A stretch of DNA of 64,000 bases from Pseudomonadales bacterium (GCA_012103505.1 WLWP01000001.1:496001-560000); one strand, 5' to 3'. Positions 36,140 to 45,537 are shown, numbered from the stretch's first letter. The notes: generated by a model not told the origin, from the sequence alone. Translations and numbers: made by a program.

Positions 36140-37231
36140 ATGACGACGACGCGACCGATTGAGCTTGGATGGTTCCTGCCTACAGCAGGTGACAGTACTG
36201 CCTTTGGCGTAGCTGATGCAGCAGTTGATAGTAGCCCGGAATTCTTTTCTCGGGTTGTGGCGGCTGCTGAAACTGCAGGGTTTGAATACTTGTTAATACC
36301 GGTTGCGAATCAGTGTTGGGAGGCTTACATCACTGGCGCGTTTGTCGCAGCCCAAAGTAAAAAAATTGCACCGCTGATAGCGGCGCGACCAGGCTATGTG
36401 AACCCGGTGTTGCTGGCCAAAATGATCGCTACCTTTGATCAGATGAGCGGTGGGCGAATATGCGTGAACTTGATTGCCGGACAGGCTGATGAAGAAATCA
36501 TGTCTGAAGGCGTCAAGTTCAACAAAGAAGACCGGTATGCCTTGATGGAAGAGGAAGTAGCCATTATGAAGGCACTCTGGACCGCTGATGGTCCGGTCCA
36601 CTTCGAAGGCCGCTTTCACCATGTAGATGGTGCGAGCATTAATCCTAAACCGTTGCAGCAGCCGTATCCCAGGTTCTATCTGGGTGGCGGGTCGGAAGAG
36701 GCGTGGAATCTCTCGGCAAAGCATTCTGACGTTCACCTCTTTTGGGGGGATACGCCCGAGCGAATTAGCGAGAACATAGCCGACATCCGAGCACGAGCCG
36801 CAACTCACGGCAGGGATCAAGCCATCGGATTTGGGATGCGATTGCAAATTATCTGCAGAGAGACTGAACAAGAGGCACTCGAGGCGGCTGACCAGCTCAT
36901 TGAGAATATTCCAGAAGCCTTGCGAGAACGCTTAAAGCGCATGACGGCCAGCTCCAAAGCCAACCAACGTGTGCAGGAACTGGCTGCCGAGAAGGGGCTT
37001 TGGATTGCACCGCATTTGTGGACAGGGTTGACCCGTTTTAGACCAGGCGCCGGTATCGCGGTGGTTGGTAATCCTCAGCAATGCGCTCATACGCTACAGT
37101 TGTTTATTGACGCTGGCTGCGACTCTTTTTGCCTTTCTGGCTACCTCCACGATGAGGAGGCGGAACGATTCGGGCGCATGGTGCGACCGATGCTTGCACA
37201 GCAGAACCCTGGTCGCCTCCCCGCCCCGTAA
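36140..37231 (+). CDS. LLM-class monooxygenase (alkanesulfonate monooxygenase-like)
   Basis: A 363-residue SsuD-like flavin monooxygenase. Segments: LGWFLPTAGDS, GFEYLLIPVANQCWEAYITG, IAPLIAARPGYVNPVLLAKMIATFDQMSGG (SsuD-like), RICVNLIAGQ, PRFYLGGGSEEAW and a C-terminal VGNPQQCAHTLQLFIDAG. The family includes alkanesulfonate and dimethylsulfone monooxygenases and pyrimidine oxygenase. AGGTGA precedes the ATG. It ends the plus-strand operon and is convergent, with a 19-base gap, to the SnoaL-like gene. With a sulfatase nearby, an organosulfur substrate is possible but unproven. Confidence 0.9.
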   Translation: MTTTRPIELGWFLPTAGDSTAFGVADAAVDSSPEFFSRVVAAAETAGFEYLLIPVANQCWEAYITGAFVAAQSKKIAPLIAARPGYVNPVLLAKMIATFDQMSGGRICVNLIAGQADEEIMSEGVKFNKEDRYALMEEEVAIMKALWTADGPVHFEGRFHHVDGASINPKPLQQPYPRFYLGGGSEEAWNLSAKHSDVHLFWGDTPERISENIADIRARAATHGRDQAIGFGMRLQIICRETEQEALEAADQLIENIPEALRERLKRMTASSKANQRVQELAAEKGLWIAPHLWTGLTRFRPGAGIAVVGNPQQCAHTLQLFIDAGCDSFCLSGYLHDEEAERFGRMVRPMLAQQNPGRLPAP

Positions 37232-37250
37232 GTCGACGGCGTACGGGTCT

Positions 37251-37742
37251 CTATTCTGGAATGACGCTCCAGGTATGGCGCCAGATCGCCCAGTTGCCAT
37301 TGTCGCCCTTAAGTAGGACATCAAAGTATCGGGATACCGTTCTAGAATCGGTTAGCGCACCAGGCTCGCTGATACCTTTGCTCGGATTTTTCAGAGCTAA
37401 ATTGATGACGTAGACATATTCTGCCGTCGCGGTGTTCCCCAAAACTTCAATCGTTGGCGCTTGCACGACCTCTATATGATAGGTCGCCGCTTCAAACACT
37501 GGTTTTAGAAAACCGGCGTAGTTGTCTGCGCCAACAATAGCGCCCGCACCAGGTGGTAAGAGGCGAACTTCCGGATGCAAGGCGTCGACGTAAGCTGCTA
37601 TATCCGCATTCTCTACAGCCACGCGATAGTCCGCATAGAGTTGTTCGATCGCATTTTTGTTTGAATCGGATTGAGTGTTTGCAAACACCGGGGCGATGGT
37701 TACCAGGATCAAAAGGAGCAGTGTCTTTCGAGCTGTGCGCAT
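37251..37742 (-). CDS. Exported SnoaL-like (DUF4440-type) protein
   Basis: A 163-residue protein with signal peptide (KTLLLLILVTIAPVFA) followed by an NTF2-fold domain: AIEQLYADYRVAVENADIAAYVDALHPEVRLLPPGAGAIVGADNYAGFL and NWAIWRHTWSVIPE at the end. The fold matches the SgcJ/EcaC/DUF4440 group, which is usually cytoplasmic; here it is exported. ATG 37742 has GAGG eight bases upstream and is preferred to the GTG at 37748. Function unknown; it could bind a small hydrophobic ligand in the periplasm. Confidence 0.78.
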   Translation of the reverse strand: MRTARKTLLLLILVTIAPVFANTQSDSNKNAIEQLYADYRVAVENADIAAYVDALHPEVRLLPPGAGAIVGADNYAGFLKPVFEAATYHIEVVQAPTIEVLGNTATAEYVYVINLALKNPSKGISEPGALTDSRTVSRYFDVLLKGDNGNWAIWRHTWSVIPE

Positions 37743-37827
37743 ACACACGACCTCACGTTTACTTGAATATGCCGCTCAAGTTAACACAAGGTACTGTAAA
37801 TATAGTTGTGAGCAGATGAGGCGGAGG

Positions 37828-38067
37828 CTACTCAGACATTTGTTCCAGCTCTTCAAGTTCGCGTGCTCGCGTTGCCTTAGTAAGCCAGAATAGAACTTCC
37901 GGGATTGAGAAGAGAACTTGCCGTACTTTGTTGTTAATTCGGTTCGAGGCAGTTGCAAACCCAGACTCGCTATCAACACTCGTGATTAGATAGCTATATT
38001 CGCCAACGGTCATGATTCGCCCAACAATTGTGCGCTCGAATGCTTTCTGCTGTCGGCCAATGTCCAT
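37828..38067 (-). CDS. Small hypothetical protein
   Basis: A 79-residue reading frame starting at an ATG with GGAAC before it. It is charged, with a central hydrophobic stretch (VRQVLFSIPEVLFWLTKA) and an acidic end (RELEELEQMSE). There is no recognised domain and no strong coding signal beyond the start site; it sits alone between two larger genes. It may be real or chance. Confidence 0.35.
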   Translation of the reverse strand: MDIGRQQKAFERTIVGRIMTVGEYSYLITSVDSESGFATASNRINNKVRQVLFSIPEVLFWLTKATRARELEELEQMSE

Positions 38068-38335
38068 AAGGTTCCGTTGTCAAGATGTAGCCACTGAAGG
38101 CTCTAATGCAAAGTATAGAAAACTGCGAGTGTACTGAGGCAGTGAATTGCGCCAAATGTGTGACGTGAACACTCTTTTCGAGACAAACCTGTGTTGCGCA
38201 CGCTCTGGCGCCGTTTGTCGCAAGCCCTTTCCGCCTCTAAGAACACGATACTGGGGTTGATAGTCATTTTATGAGTTGTGTAAATCAAGCGAGACTTGTG
38301 TAATCAGATGCGTGAACTTTGGGAGCACAAGTGAG

Positions 38336-39490
38336 ATGACCAACAGCGCAGAAGAAACCGCGATCATCGAAACCGTTTTAGGGTTTTGTGAGACAGGTGA
38401 GACGCATATGGAAGATGACCTCATGTTAAATCCCGTGATTCATTACACAGACACCGATAGATACGATCGCGAGGTTGAGGTCCTTTTTCGCAAGTTTCCG
38501 ATCATCGTTGGCCACGTAAGCCAGCTCAGAGCCCCGGGCGAATACCTGACGCACGACGATACTGGTGTGCCGATACTGGTGACACGTAACCGCTCAGGTG
38601 TTGTGAAAGCGTTCGCCAACGTATGTCGTCACCGAGGCGCACGTGTAGTGAATGAGCCTTGCGGCAAAGCTGCTACTTTCTCTTGTCCATATCACAGTTG
38701 GACATATGATCTAGACGGTAACCTACGCGGCGTACCGCAAGAGGTTGGGTTTCCTGACTTAGACAAAGCTTCAAGGGGGCTAGTTGAACTGCCTGCGTTT
38801 GAGCGGCACGGTTTGATATGGGTGCGCCCGACAGTTTCCGAAACTGACATCGATATTGATTCCTGGCTTGCTCCTATGGCAGAACAGCTGGGATCGCTTA
38901 GCATGGACACACACGTCGTGTATCGGGAATGGACCATCCCGACCGAGATGAGTTGGCGGCTTGCGTTGGAGGGATTTCAGGAGTCTTATCACTTTTGCTC
39001 TGCGCACAAAGACACAGCGTGTTCAACCTACCTTGATAATCAGTCTGTGTTCTTAGACCAATACCCACACATTCGCCATGCCGTTCCTTTAGCTCGAATA
39101 TCGACGCTCCGTGACCAATCTGCCGACTCATGGGACTACAGAACAAACTTCATGACGCAGAACTACTTGTTTCCCTGCAATTTTGCTCAAGTCATGACTG
39201 ACCATGTCTATATACACACGATTATTCCAACGGGTCCAGGGCGCTGTGTCTTCAAATGTATGATGCTGATTCCGGAAGAACCCGTAAGTGAAAAGACGAA
39301 GAGATATTGGGAAGCCAATTTTAATGTCGTCCGAACAGTCTTCGATGAAGACTTTGCGATCGGTGCAAACATTCAAAGAGGATTTGCCGCGGGAGTGAAC
39401 GAGCATTTCGTTTTCGGCCGGTTTGAGGCGGGTTTGCAGTTGGGTCAAAAGGCAATAGAAGATGCGCTTGCTGGCCGGTTAACGGTTTAG
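38336..39490 (+). CDS. Rieske aromatic ring-hydroxylating oxygenase, alpha subunit
   Basis: A 384-residue oxygenase subunit. The Rieske [2Fe-2S] site is CRHRGARVV followed 17 residues later by CPYHSWTYDLDG. The catalytic iron ligands are in GFQESYHFCSAHKDT (two His) with an Asp in the C-terminal FDEDFAIGANIQ. The end QLGQKAIEDAL is typical of the SRPBCC catalytic domain. It hydroxylates an aromatic, sterol-like or quaternary-amine substrate and needs a reductase, which is absent here. The frame is open to 38276, but ATG 38336 has GGGAG upstream and gives a usual length. The 268-base gap to the minus-strand small gene shows nothing else. Confidence 0.9.
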   Translation: MTNSAEETAIIETVLGFCETGETHMEDDLMLNPVIHYTDTDRYDREVEVLFRKFPIIVGHVSQLRAPGEYLTHDDTGVPILVTRNRSGVVKAFANVCRHRGARVVNEPCGKAATFSCPYHSWTYDLDGNLRGVPQEVGFPDLDKASRGLVELPAFERHGLIWVRPTVSETDIDIDSWLAPMAEQLGSLSMDTHVVYREWTIPTEMSWRLALEGFQESYHFCSAHKDTACSTYLDNQSVFLDQYPHIRHAVPLARISTLRDQSADSWDYRTNFMTQNYLFPCNFAQVMTDHVYIHTIIPTGPGRCVFKCMMLIPEEPVSEKTKRYWEANFNVVRTVFDEDFAIGANIQRGFAAGVNEHFVFGRFEAGLQLGQKAIEDALAGRLTV

Positions 39491-39628
39491 TACTCAAGTC
39501 TTCTGACCACGCTCTCTGATCAAGCATCTAATCAAACCATAAGCGTTGTCATTGTCGCGGTACATTCGCCCTTGCTTTTAGAATTGGATCGCGGTGAACA
39601 TGTTCGTTCAATCGATGTGAAGTAAGAA

Positions 39629-41233
39629 ATGACTGAAAAGTTTGACGTAGTGATTATAGGTGCTGGCATCTCCGGTCTATATCAGTTGCACAAACTTCGA
39701 AAGCTTGGTCTCAGTGTTCGAGTTTACGAAGCGGGTGATGGCGTTGGTGGCACCTGGTATTGGAATCGTTATCCAGGCGCTCGCTTCGATTCAGAGAGCT
39801 ACAGCTATCAATATGCTTTTTCCCAAGAGCTGCTCGACGAATGGAATTGGAGTGAGCACTTTGCGGCGCAACCCGAGACCCTTCGGTACGTAAACTTCGT
39901 TGCCGACAAGCTCGACCTGCGGCGAGACGTTCGCTTTAGTACATACATTGCAGGAGCGAGCTTCGATGAAAAAACAAAGCGTTGGACGGTCCGAACTGAG
40001 ACAGGAGAATTGGCTGAATCGAAATTTTTGATCACTGCGATCGGGCCGCTCTCCGTCCCAACCATGCCTAACATCGAAGGTGTTGATGACTTTAATGGGG
40101 ATGCCTTTCATACAGGTTATTGGCCACAGCATGACGTCAAATTTGAAGGTAGGCGTGTTGCCGTCATCGGCACTGGTGCGACAGGCGTACAACTGATTCA
40201 GGAAGTCGCAAAAACGGCGGGGACGTTGACGGTGTTTCAACGAAATCCAAATTGGTGCGCGCCTCTGCACAACAGTCCAATTGATGATGTTGAACAACCC
40301 GCCATCCACGCGCGTTACGCCGAAGTATTTGAACTTTGCCGAAATTCTCACGGTGCATTTATGCATACCTCCGATACACGCAACGCGTTGGATCTGAGCA
40401 AAGACGAACGAGATGCCGTGTATGAAAAGCTGTACGGCGAACCAGGATTTGGCATCTGGATGGGCAATTTCCGAGACTTGTTTGTTGACGAACAAGCCAA
40501 TGCCACTCTCTCTGAGTTTGTTGCCAACAAGATTCGCGAGCGCGTAGACAATCCAGCGGTTGCTGAGAAACTGATACCAACTAACCATGGATTTGGTTTA
40601 CGGCGTGTGCCTATGGAGACCAACTACTATGAAGTCTACAACCAGGATAATGTGCGCCTTATTGACCTAGGCGAAACACCAATCGAGCGAATTAACGCAA
40701 CGGGCATACAGACGAGCGAAGAGAACCTACCATTTGACATGATCATCTACGCGACTGGCTTTGACGCGGTTGTGGGAGGATTTAACCGTCTTGATATTCG
40801 TGGGGTTAACGGCCAGACATTGAACGACAAATGGGCGCGTGGACCACGCACACACCTCGGTATGCAGGTTAGTGGTTTCCCTAATTTGTTCACGCTCGTC
40901 GGTCCTCACAATGCGGCATCCTTTTGCAATATCCCACGTTGCATTGAGCAAAACGTCGAATGGGTGAGTGATCTTGTGGCTTATATGACGTCACGAGGTC
41001 TCGAAACTGTTGACGCGACAGTGGAGGCAGAGGACGAGTGGACGGAACATGTCTATCAAAGCGCCGATCGTATGCTCCTGACCAAGGTTGATTCTTGGTT
41101 TAACGGCATAAACTCGAATATTCCGGGACGCCAAGAGAGAAATTTTCTTCTCTACGCAGGTGGTGCACCGGCGTATCGCGAGAGGTGCGATGCCGTAGCC
41201 ACTAGTGGTTACAGTGGCATGACTTTTGAGTAG
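39629..41233 (+). CDS. Baeyer-Villiger-type flavin-containing monooxygenase
   Basis: A 534-residue class B flavoprotein. FAD fold at residues 5-35 (VVIIGAGISGLYQLHKLRK), the GGTWYWNRYPGARFD stretch, NADP fold at about 178 (VAVIGTGATGVQLIQEVA) and the fingerprint FNGDAFHTGYWPQ (FxGxxxHTxxWP) are all present. It converts cyclic or linear ketones to esters or lactones. Together with the Rieske oxygenase it would open a ring; the SMP-30 lactonase could act on its product. The last bases overlap the TTG start of the sulfatase gene by eight. Confidence 0.92.
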   Translation: MTEKFDVVIIGAGISGLYQLHKLRKLGLSVRVYEAGDGVGGTWYWNRYPGARFDSESYSYQYAFSQELLDEWNWSEHFAAQPETLRYVNFVADKLDLRRDVRFSTYIAGASFDEKTKRWTVRTETGELAESKFLITAIGPLSVPTMPNIEGVDDFNGDAFHTGYWPQHDVKFEGRRVAVIGTGATGVQLIQEVAKTAGTLTVFQRNPNWCAPLHNSPIDDVEQPAIHARYAEVFELCRNSHGAFMHTSDTRNALDLSKDERDAVYEKLYGEPGFGIWMGNFRDLFVDEQANATLSEFVANKIRERVDNPAVAEKLIPTNHGFGLRRVPMETNYYEVYNQDNVRLIDLGETPIERINATGIQTSEENLPFDMIIYATGFDAVVGGFNRLDIRGVNGQTLNDKWARGPRTHLGMQVSGFPNLFTLVGPHNAASFCNIPRCIEQNVEWVSDLVAYMTSRGLETVDATVEAEDEWTEHVYQSADRMLLTKVDSWFNGINSNIPGRQERNFLLYAGGAPAYRERCDAVATSGYSGMTFE

Positions 41234-42758
41234 TAGGCTAAGGCTACAGATTTTTAGTTCTCGTTCCGCTGTTTTATCTGTCCTGGCCGTCTGTCTCTGC
41301 ACCGTCGGCTTAGCCGCGTCAGCAGCGTCCCCCGATAAACCCAATATATTGATTCTGTTGGCTGATGATCTGGGTTGGAACGACGTTAGCTATCACGGCA
41401 GCGAGATACGAACGCCGAACATAGATCACATTGCACAATCCGGCCTCGAGCTAGATCGCTTTTATGTACAACCGTCATGTAGCCCAACGCGCGCAGGGCT
41501 AATGACAGGGCGTTCGCCGATAAGTTTAGGGGTGTACCGCCCGATTAACAAAAATGCTGAACATGGCCTACCGTTAGATCAAAAGATATTGCCGCAATAT
41601 CTTGCCGGTCATGGCTATCAGTCCTACATGGTAGGTAAGTGGCATCTCGGTCATCACGCACGGGCGCAACTACCCAATGCGCGAGGGTTTGAACATGCCT
41701 ATGGCTCGCTCACGGGAGGTATTGGTTACTGGAATAAAATCCATGGTGGTGGCTATGACTGGAATCGCAATGGTATGACCGTGCGCGAGGAGGGCTATGC
41801 CACCCATCTGCTAACCGATGAAGTTTTAGGGCTATTAGATGCGCGAGATCGGGATCGACCCAACTTTTTGTATGTCGCTTTTCAAGCGCCTCATATGCCA
41901 AACGAAGCTCCGCAGGAAACGGTTGCGCAATATGCAGACAGTCCCAATCCTAATAGGCGCGATCATGCAGCCATGGTGGCTGAAATGGATCAAGCGATTG
42001 GTAAGATCCTCGACGCATACAAACAACATGGGATGTTGGATAACACGTTAGTGGTCTTCTTCAGTGACAACGGAGGCTTGGTGCCAGCGGGTCCGGATTC
42101 TGATACTCATACTCCGGCGGAGAGGATTGGCGTTACCGTTCGCGAATGGTTCGGTAAACCGGCACCAGCTTGGATCCCAGGTCTTGAATTTATAGCAACG
42201 AGTGCTGTCGATTCTGCCAGCGACAACACACCACTGCCTGGTGGTAAAACGCTGATTGCTGAAGGGGGCGTCCGCGTACCTGCAGCGATCTGGTGGCCGG
42301 GAACATTGGAATCCGCAATAGAAGGGGGCAGCAATCGCGTTGACCATCCGATCACGGTTTCGGATGTTCTACCAACGATATTGCAGGCAATAGGGGAGGA
42401 AGCTGCGATTCCTGAAGACCTAGATGGCCAGGGACACTGGCGAACTTTATTGGGGGAGCCGGAACCCAGTCCGGACTATGCCGTGTCCGGTCTTCTTCAT
42501 GGTGTCGCAGTTTATCGTTGGCCTTATAAATTTTCTGATGCAGAAAATCCCCAGCTCTTTGATGTTATGGCTGATCCGCTGGAGCAAAACAACTTAGCGC
42601 ACGCGCTGCCGGACAAAGTGGCGGAGCTTAATGACCTACTCACCAATTGGACCGTTGGTCCGGATCCAGGGGTTCCGTATTTCGACCTGTTCTTTGATCC
42701 GGACACATTCGGTGGCAAAGAAGATCGCATACCGTGGGCAGATCGCGTTGTTGAATAG
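41226..42758 (+). CDS. Secreted type I sulfatase (arylsulfatase family)
   Basis: A 510-residue exported sulfatase. Signal peptide (SRSAVLSVLAVCLCTVGLAASA), metal-binding LLADDLGWNDVSYHG and the formylglycine motif with Cys85 in SCSPTRAGLMTGR are complete; PHMPNEAP and FFSDNGGLVP add further active-site residues. The cysteine type needs a formylglycine-generating enzyme, not encoded here. The start is a TTG that overlaps the end of the monooxygenase gene, so expression is probably coupled. It removes sulfate from an organic ester in the periplasm, which could feed the pathway. Confidence 0.92.
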   Translation: MSSRLRLQIFSSRSAVLSVLAVCLCTVGLAASAASPDKPNILILLADDLGWNDVSYHGSEIRTPNIDHIAQSGLELDRFYVQPSCSPTRAGLMTGRSPISLGVYRPINKNAEHGLPLDQKILPQYLAGHGYQSYMVGKWHLGHHARAQLPNARGFEHAYGSLTGGIGYWNKIHGGGYDWNRNGMTVREEGYATHLLTDEVLGLLDARDRDRPNFLYVAFQAPHMPNEAPQETVAQYADSPNPNRRDHAAMVAEMDQAIGKILDAYKQHGMLDNTLVVFFSDNGGLVPAGPDSDTHTPAERIGVTVREWFGKPAPAWIPGLEFIATSAVDSASDNTPLPGGKTLIAEGGVRVPAAIWWPGTLESAIEGGSNRVDHPITVSDVLPTILQAIGEEAAIPEDLDGQGHWRTLLGEPEPSPDYAVSGLLHGVAVYRWPYKFSDAENPQLFDVMADPLEQNNLAHALPDKVAELNDLLTNWTVGPDPGVPYFDLFFDPDTFGGKEDRIPWADRVVE

Positions 42759-42840
42759 CACTCTTGTCGTGTGGAAGAATCATTCTTTCCGCCTCAGAAG
42801 CTATGAAAGTCATCCTCCGTGAATACCTTGAGGTCCAACG

Positions 42841-43338
42841 TTAGTTGCTCCAAAGCTTCTCGTAGTTTGGGCGTGCCGTACGCGGTGAACGGAGATCAAC
42901 GCCAAAGACCATTTGTGCCTTTAGACACATCAACATTTCTTGCCAGCCCCCGCATTGACCATAGGATTGAAGCACACTGCGCCTGTCAGTCTCCCATCCG
43001 TATTCACATAAGGTGATGAGCGTTCCTCCAACGTCCGCGGGTTCGAATAGGAATACAATCTTTGCGACGTAATCCCGTTTGTCGCCTTGTCGCAGTGCAG
43101 GAATCGCGAAGTCACTGGGTTTAAATGAAATCTCGATCTTCTCGTTCAAGATCACTTTGTCTACATGAACATCGCAAGCCCACTCGCCATTGTCCCAAGT
43201 CACGGTCTCCCCTTCGACGAGATCACCGCTGCAAGATGGAAAGATGAGCTTCTCAAAAACAGTGCGATCGACGACTGCATTGAAGACCTGATCGATTGGG
43301 CGATCAATGTGTGTGTAAACGGCGTATGTTGGATTCAT
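42841..43338 (-). CDS. SRPBCC (AHSA1-like) family protein
   Basis: A 165-residue START-like domain. The start TYAVYTHIDRPIDQVFNAVVDRTVFEKL and the end GWQEMLMCLKAQMVFGVDLRSPR are the usual first strand/helix and last helix of Activator-of-Hsp90 ATPase-homologue proteins. It is divergent to an ArsR-type regulator 63 bases away, a very common pair, in which the regulator controls the START-like gene. Ligand unknown. ATG 43338 is preferred over the upstream frame start, as AGG precedes it. Confidence 0.85.
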   Translation of the reverse strand: MNPTYAVYTHIDRPIDQVFNAVVDRTVFEKLIFPSCSGDLVEGETVTWDNGEWACDVHVDKVILNEKIEISFKPSDFAIPALRQGDKRDYVAKIVFLFEPADVGGTLITLCEYGWETDRRSVLQSYGQCGGWQEMLMCLKAQMVFGVDLRSPRTARPNYEKLWSN

Positions 43339-43369
43339 GTCTTGGCCTAGCAACTAATATGTGATAAAA

Positions 43370-43380
43370 ATACAACGTAT
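43370..43380. promoter_or_regulatory. Possible ArsR operator
   Basis: ATACAACGTAT, a 4+3+4 inverted repeat in the 63-base gap between the divergent SRPBCC and ArsR genes. Position and symmetry suit an autoregulatory operator; no further support. Confidence 0.35.
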
Positions 43381-43401
43381 TGGAGACAACGTCAACCGAC
43401 A

Positions 43402-43731
43402 ATGACAAATAGTAAAGAAGACGAAGAGAACGAGGCAGTTTTTAAGGCTCTGGCGAACACAGATCGACGCAGGATCCTAGATGAATTGCGGCAAGAACCT
43501 CGGACAACTTCAGATTTATGCGAGGCCCTACCTCGGTTAGACCGGACAACCGTTATGCAGCACCTGCGCGTTCTGGAAAGTGCCCGCCTTGTGATAACAC
43601 AAAGGCGCGGACGAGTGAGATGGAACTACCTGGATGTTGCGCCGATACAAAGCGTGTACAACCGATGGATCAAAGACTACGCAGCACCAGGAGCTGATCT
43701 TCTGGAGAAATTGCGAGCTGAGATTGAGTAA
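43402..43731 (+). CDS. ArsR-family HTH transcriptional regulator
   Basis: A 109-residue winged-helix protein. The start AVFKALANTDRRRILDELRQEPRTTSDLCEALP and the recognition helix LDRTTVMQHLRVLESARLVITQRRGRVRWNYL are typical of the group that pairs with SRPBCC genes. There is no metal-binding cysteine motif, so it does not sense metals. It probably represses the divergent SRPBCC gene and itself. Confidence 0.9.
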   Translation: MTNSKEDEENEAVFKALANTDRRRILDELRQEPRTTSDLCEALPRLDRTTVMQHLRVLESARLVITQRRGRVRWNYLDVAPIQSVYNRWIKDYAAPGADLLEKLRAEIE

Positions 43732-43965
43732 CCGTAGGTGCGGTACTTCCGTGAGATCGTTTGCCAACTGAAGACGTTCGTTAGTATGCGTGCTGCTGGT
43801 AACATGTTGGTGTGATGAGGTATCAAATGCCGATTCGTATTTAATCGTACTTGGATTGCCTCGTTTTTGACACCAAATGGAGAGCACTTAACAGATGTTG
43901 TTACTTGTCTCGATCGAAAACGGTCGGCGTGTGCCTACCGCCTCCTTGCCTGGTGTGAGTGAGGT

Positions 43966-44460
43966 ATGATCGTACTGAATCAATCGGAACAACCCATGAG
44001 TTACGTAGTTAGCAAGTCGGGAGGAGTCGCCTTTGAATCAGGTGAAGACCGGGCACGAATAATCGTATCGGCCAACGACAGTTGCGGCCGTTATTCTCTG
44101 CTTGAATGGACAGTCGCAGCGAATGAGTTACCGGTCGGTGAGCAACGAGAATATGGATCCCATCTGCATCACCGTTGTGAGGAAACATTCCTCATACAAT
44201 CCGGATCACTGGAATTCTTGATTGGAGACGAAGTCGCGACCCTAAGTGCAGGAGACTTTGCCAGAGTCCCGCCTGGTGTTAGACACGGTTACCAAAACGT
44301 ATCAGGAGAGCCTGTTGTGATGCTTGTCACGTTCACACCAGGTGGAATAGAGGAGTTGTTTTTGAAGTATCGTTCGGATCAACCCGAAATTAAGGGTGCT
44401 GGCTTTGTGTCGGATGCGACGCGCTACCATGGCTCCGAGTTTGGTCTCCCTTACCCATAG
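43966..44460 (+). CDS. Cupin-domain protein
   Basis: A 164-residue single cupin. Motif 1 is GSHLHHRCEETFLIQSGSLEF and motif 2 is LSAGDFARVPPGVRHGYQN; the three His and one Glu that bind metal are complete. It may be a dioxygenase, isomerase or sugar-binding protein. A second ATG at 43996 is also possible and would still leave the domain whole. The gap before it (43732-43965) shows nothing. It marks the left edge of the repeat-rich region. Confidence 0.82.
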   Translation: MIVLNQSEQPMSYVVSKSGGVAFESGEDRARIIVSANDSCGRYSLLEWTVAANELPVGEQREYGSHLHHRCEETFLIQSGSLEFLIGDEVATLSAGDFARVPPGVRHGYQNVSGEPVVMLVTFTPGGIEELFLKYRSDQPEIKGAGFVSDATRYHGSEFGLPYP

Positions 44461-44521
44461 TTGAACGGTCGACGAACGCAGCTCTCCGAGGCCATCTACG
44501 CTCTCGCTGATATTCTCTGTT

Positions 44522-44680
44522 TTGCGCTGGGGGAGGGGTGATGAACCAGAATCTATTAAGAGGTGGTTCTCAGTCGCCGCAAACTTTGGTGTTGTAGTCG
44601 GACTTGCGATCCTCATCTACGAAGTTGATCAGGCCACTCGAATTTGGCCGAAAGCTGCCTCTTGCAGTCCACAACCGTGA
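44522..44680 (+). pseudogene. Truncated paralogue of the nearby single-pass membrane proteins
   Basis: A 52-codon frame (TTG 44522, stop 44678-44680) encodes DEPESIKRWFSVAANFGVVV and GLAILIYEVDQATR, which matches the N-terminal helix pattern of the proteins at 45538 (IYQLQETR) and 46978 (IWELNQTR). After TR the sequence runs straight into the dispersed repeat GGCCGAAAGCTGCCTCTTGC and stops. It is the N-terminal stump of a third copy. Confidence 0.6.
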
Positions 44681-44724
44681 ATTTTCGTGCATTGCGCAAT
44701 GGAAGGTCTGAGTTCGACTCAACT
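44646..44724 (+). repeat. Dispersed repeat copy R1
   Basis: Begins GGCCGAAAGCTGCCTCTTGC and ends GAAGGTCTGAGTTCGACTC, matching the ends of copy R2 (46809-46918). Internal short palindromes (ATTGCGCAAT) are present. The remaining bases to 44827 show no gene. Confidence 0.7.
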
Positions 44725-44827
44725 CGGACCTGGTGGGCGCAGGCGATTCCTTCTCATCGCGGAAGATGACCTGCTGATCAGGTTCCTCTAGAGTTCAGAT
44801 CGAGTAACCAATCTGAAGCTTGCCTGA

Positions 44828-45373
44828 ATGACCATTTTCGAGTTTCTGTCCGTTGCAATATCAATAGTGCTGGCTTTGACGCTAGGTAAATTGGTCGCCG
44901 CAACGCCTCATGTGTTCTCGCGGGATAGACGCGATCCGATCCACGCCGGACTTTTCCTCGTGAATTGTTTCGTTGTGCTCAACATCTGGTGGTTTGTGTG
45001 GTCCTTGAACGAAAAGACATCTTGGAACTTTCTCGAATTCCTAATTCTGATGGGTAGTCCAGTTACCCTTTACCTTGCAGCTCACTTGCTGGTGAGCGAT
45101 ATACCTGGAGAGGTGAAGAGCTGGCGTGAACACTTCTCACGCGTACACCGAGGGTACTTCACAGCAATTCTCGCGACCGCAATCTTCGCGAATGTGCGAA
45201 CGATGTGGGTGGTCGGAGGAGAGGCTAGCCTCGCGGTTGGATTTATGGTCACTGGCATTCTATTTCTCCCAGGTATCTTCAGCTCTCGGCGTAGCGTTCA
45301 TGCGATCATCCTCGGACTATGGTTCCTTTTTCAGGTGTTTGCCGTCTCACAACTTTTCACCTCAGATCGGTAA
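44828..45373 (+). CDS. Polytopic membrane protein, unknown
   Basis: A 181-residue protein with five or six hydrophobic segments: EFLSVAISIVLALTLGKLV, GLFLVNCFVVLNIWWFVWS, LILMGSPVTLYLAAHLLVS, TAILATAIFANVRTMWVVG, GFMVTGILFLPGIFS and IILGLWFLFQVFAV. The start TIFEFLSVAISIVLALTLGK is common among uncharacterised bacterial membrane proteins. No ribosome site stands out. It is the first intact gene of the repeat-separated cluster. No function can be given. Confidence 0.7.
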   Translation: MTIFEFLSVAISIVLALTLGKLVAATPHVFSRDRRDPIHAGLFLVNCFVVLNIWWFVWSLNEKTSWNFLEFLILMGSPVTLYLAAHLLVSDIPGEVKSWREHFSRVHRGYFTAILATAIFANVRTMWVVGGEASLAVGFMVTGILFLPGIFSSRRSVHAIILGLWFLFQVFAVSQLFTSDR

Positions 45374-45377
45374 ACGA

Positions 45378-45452
45378 ATGGCGGCTTCTGGGCCGAAAGC
45401 GGAAATAGAATCAGACCAATCTGACGGTCTGCTTCCGACCCGTTGCGGTCAT
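45378..45452 (+). repeat. Dispersed repeat copy R4, imperfect inverted repeat
   Basis: Left arm 45378-45406 (GGCTTCTGGGCCGAAAGCGG) and right arm 45424-45452 (CCGACCCGTTGCGGTCAT) are diverged inverted copies of one unit, so the element can fold into a stem of about 25 bp with mismatches. The unit is the same family as R1 and R2. Confidence 0.6.
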
Positions 45453-45537
45453 AGGCTTTGCAGCCTACGCTTGATGAAATAAAGGATTCGACACTCGGGC
45501 ACTATGACCCCAACTCGTTGGTAGGTACCTAACGTTA

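Noticed and set aside
41226..42758. Frameshift between the monooxygenase and the sulfatase
   Set aside because: Both are complete families with their own start and stop; the eight-base overlap is a normal gene overlap with a TTG start.
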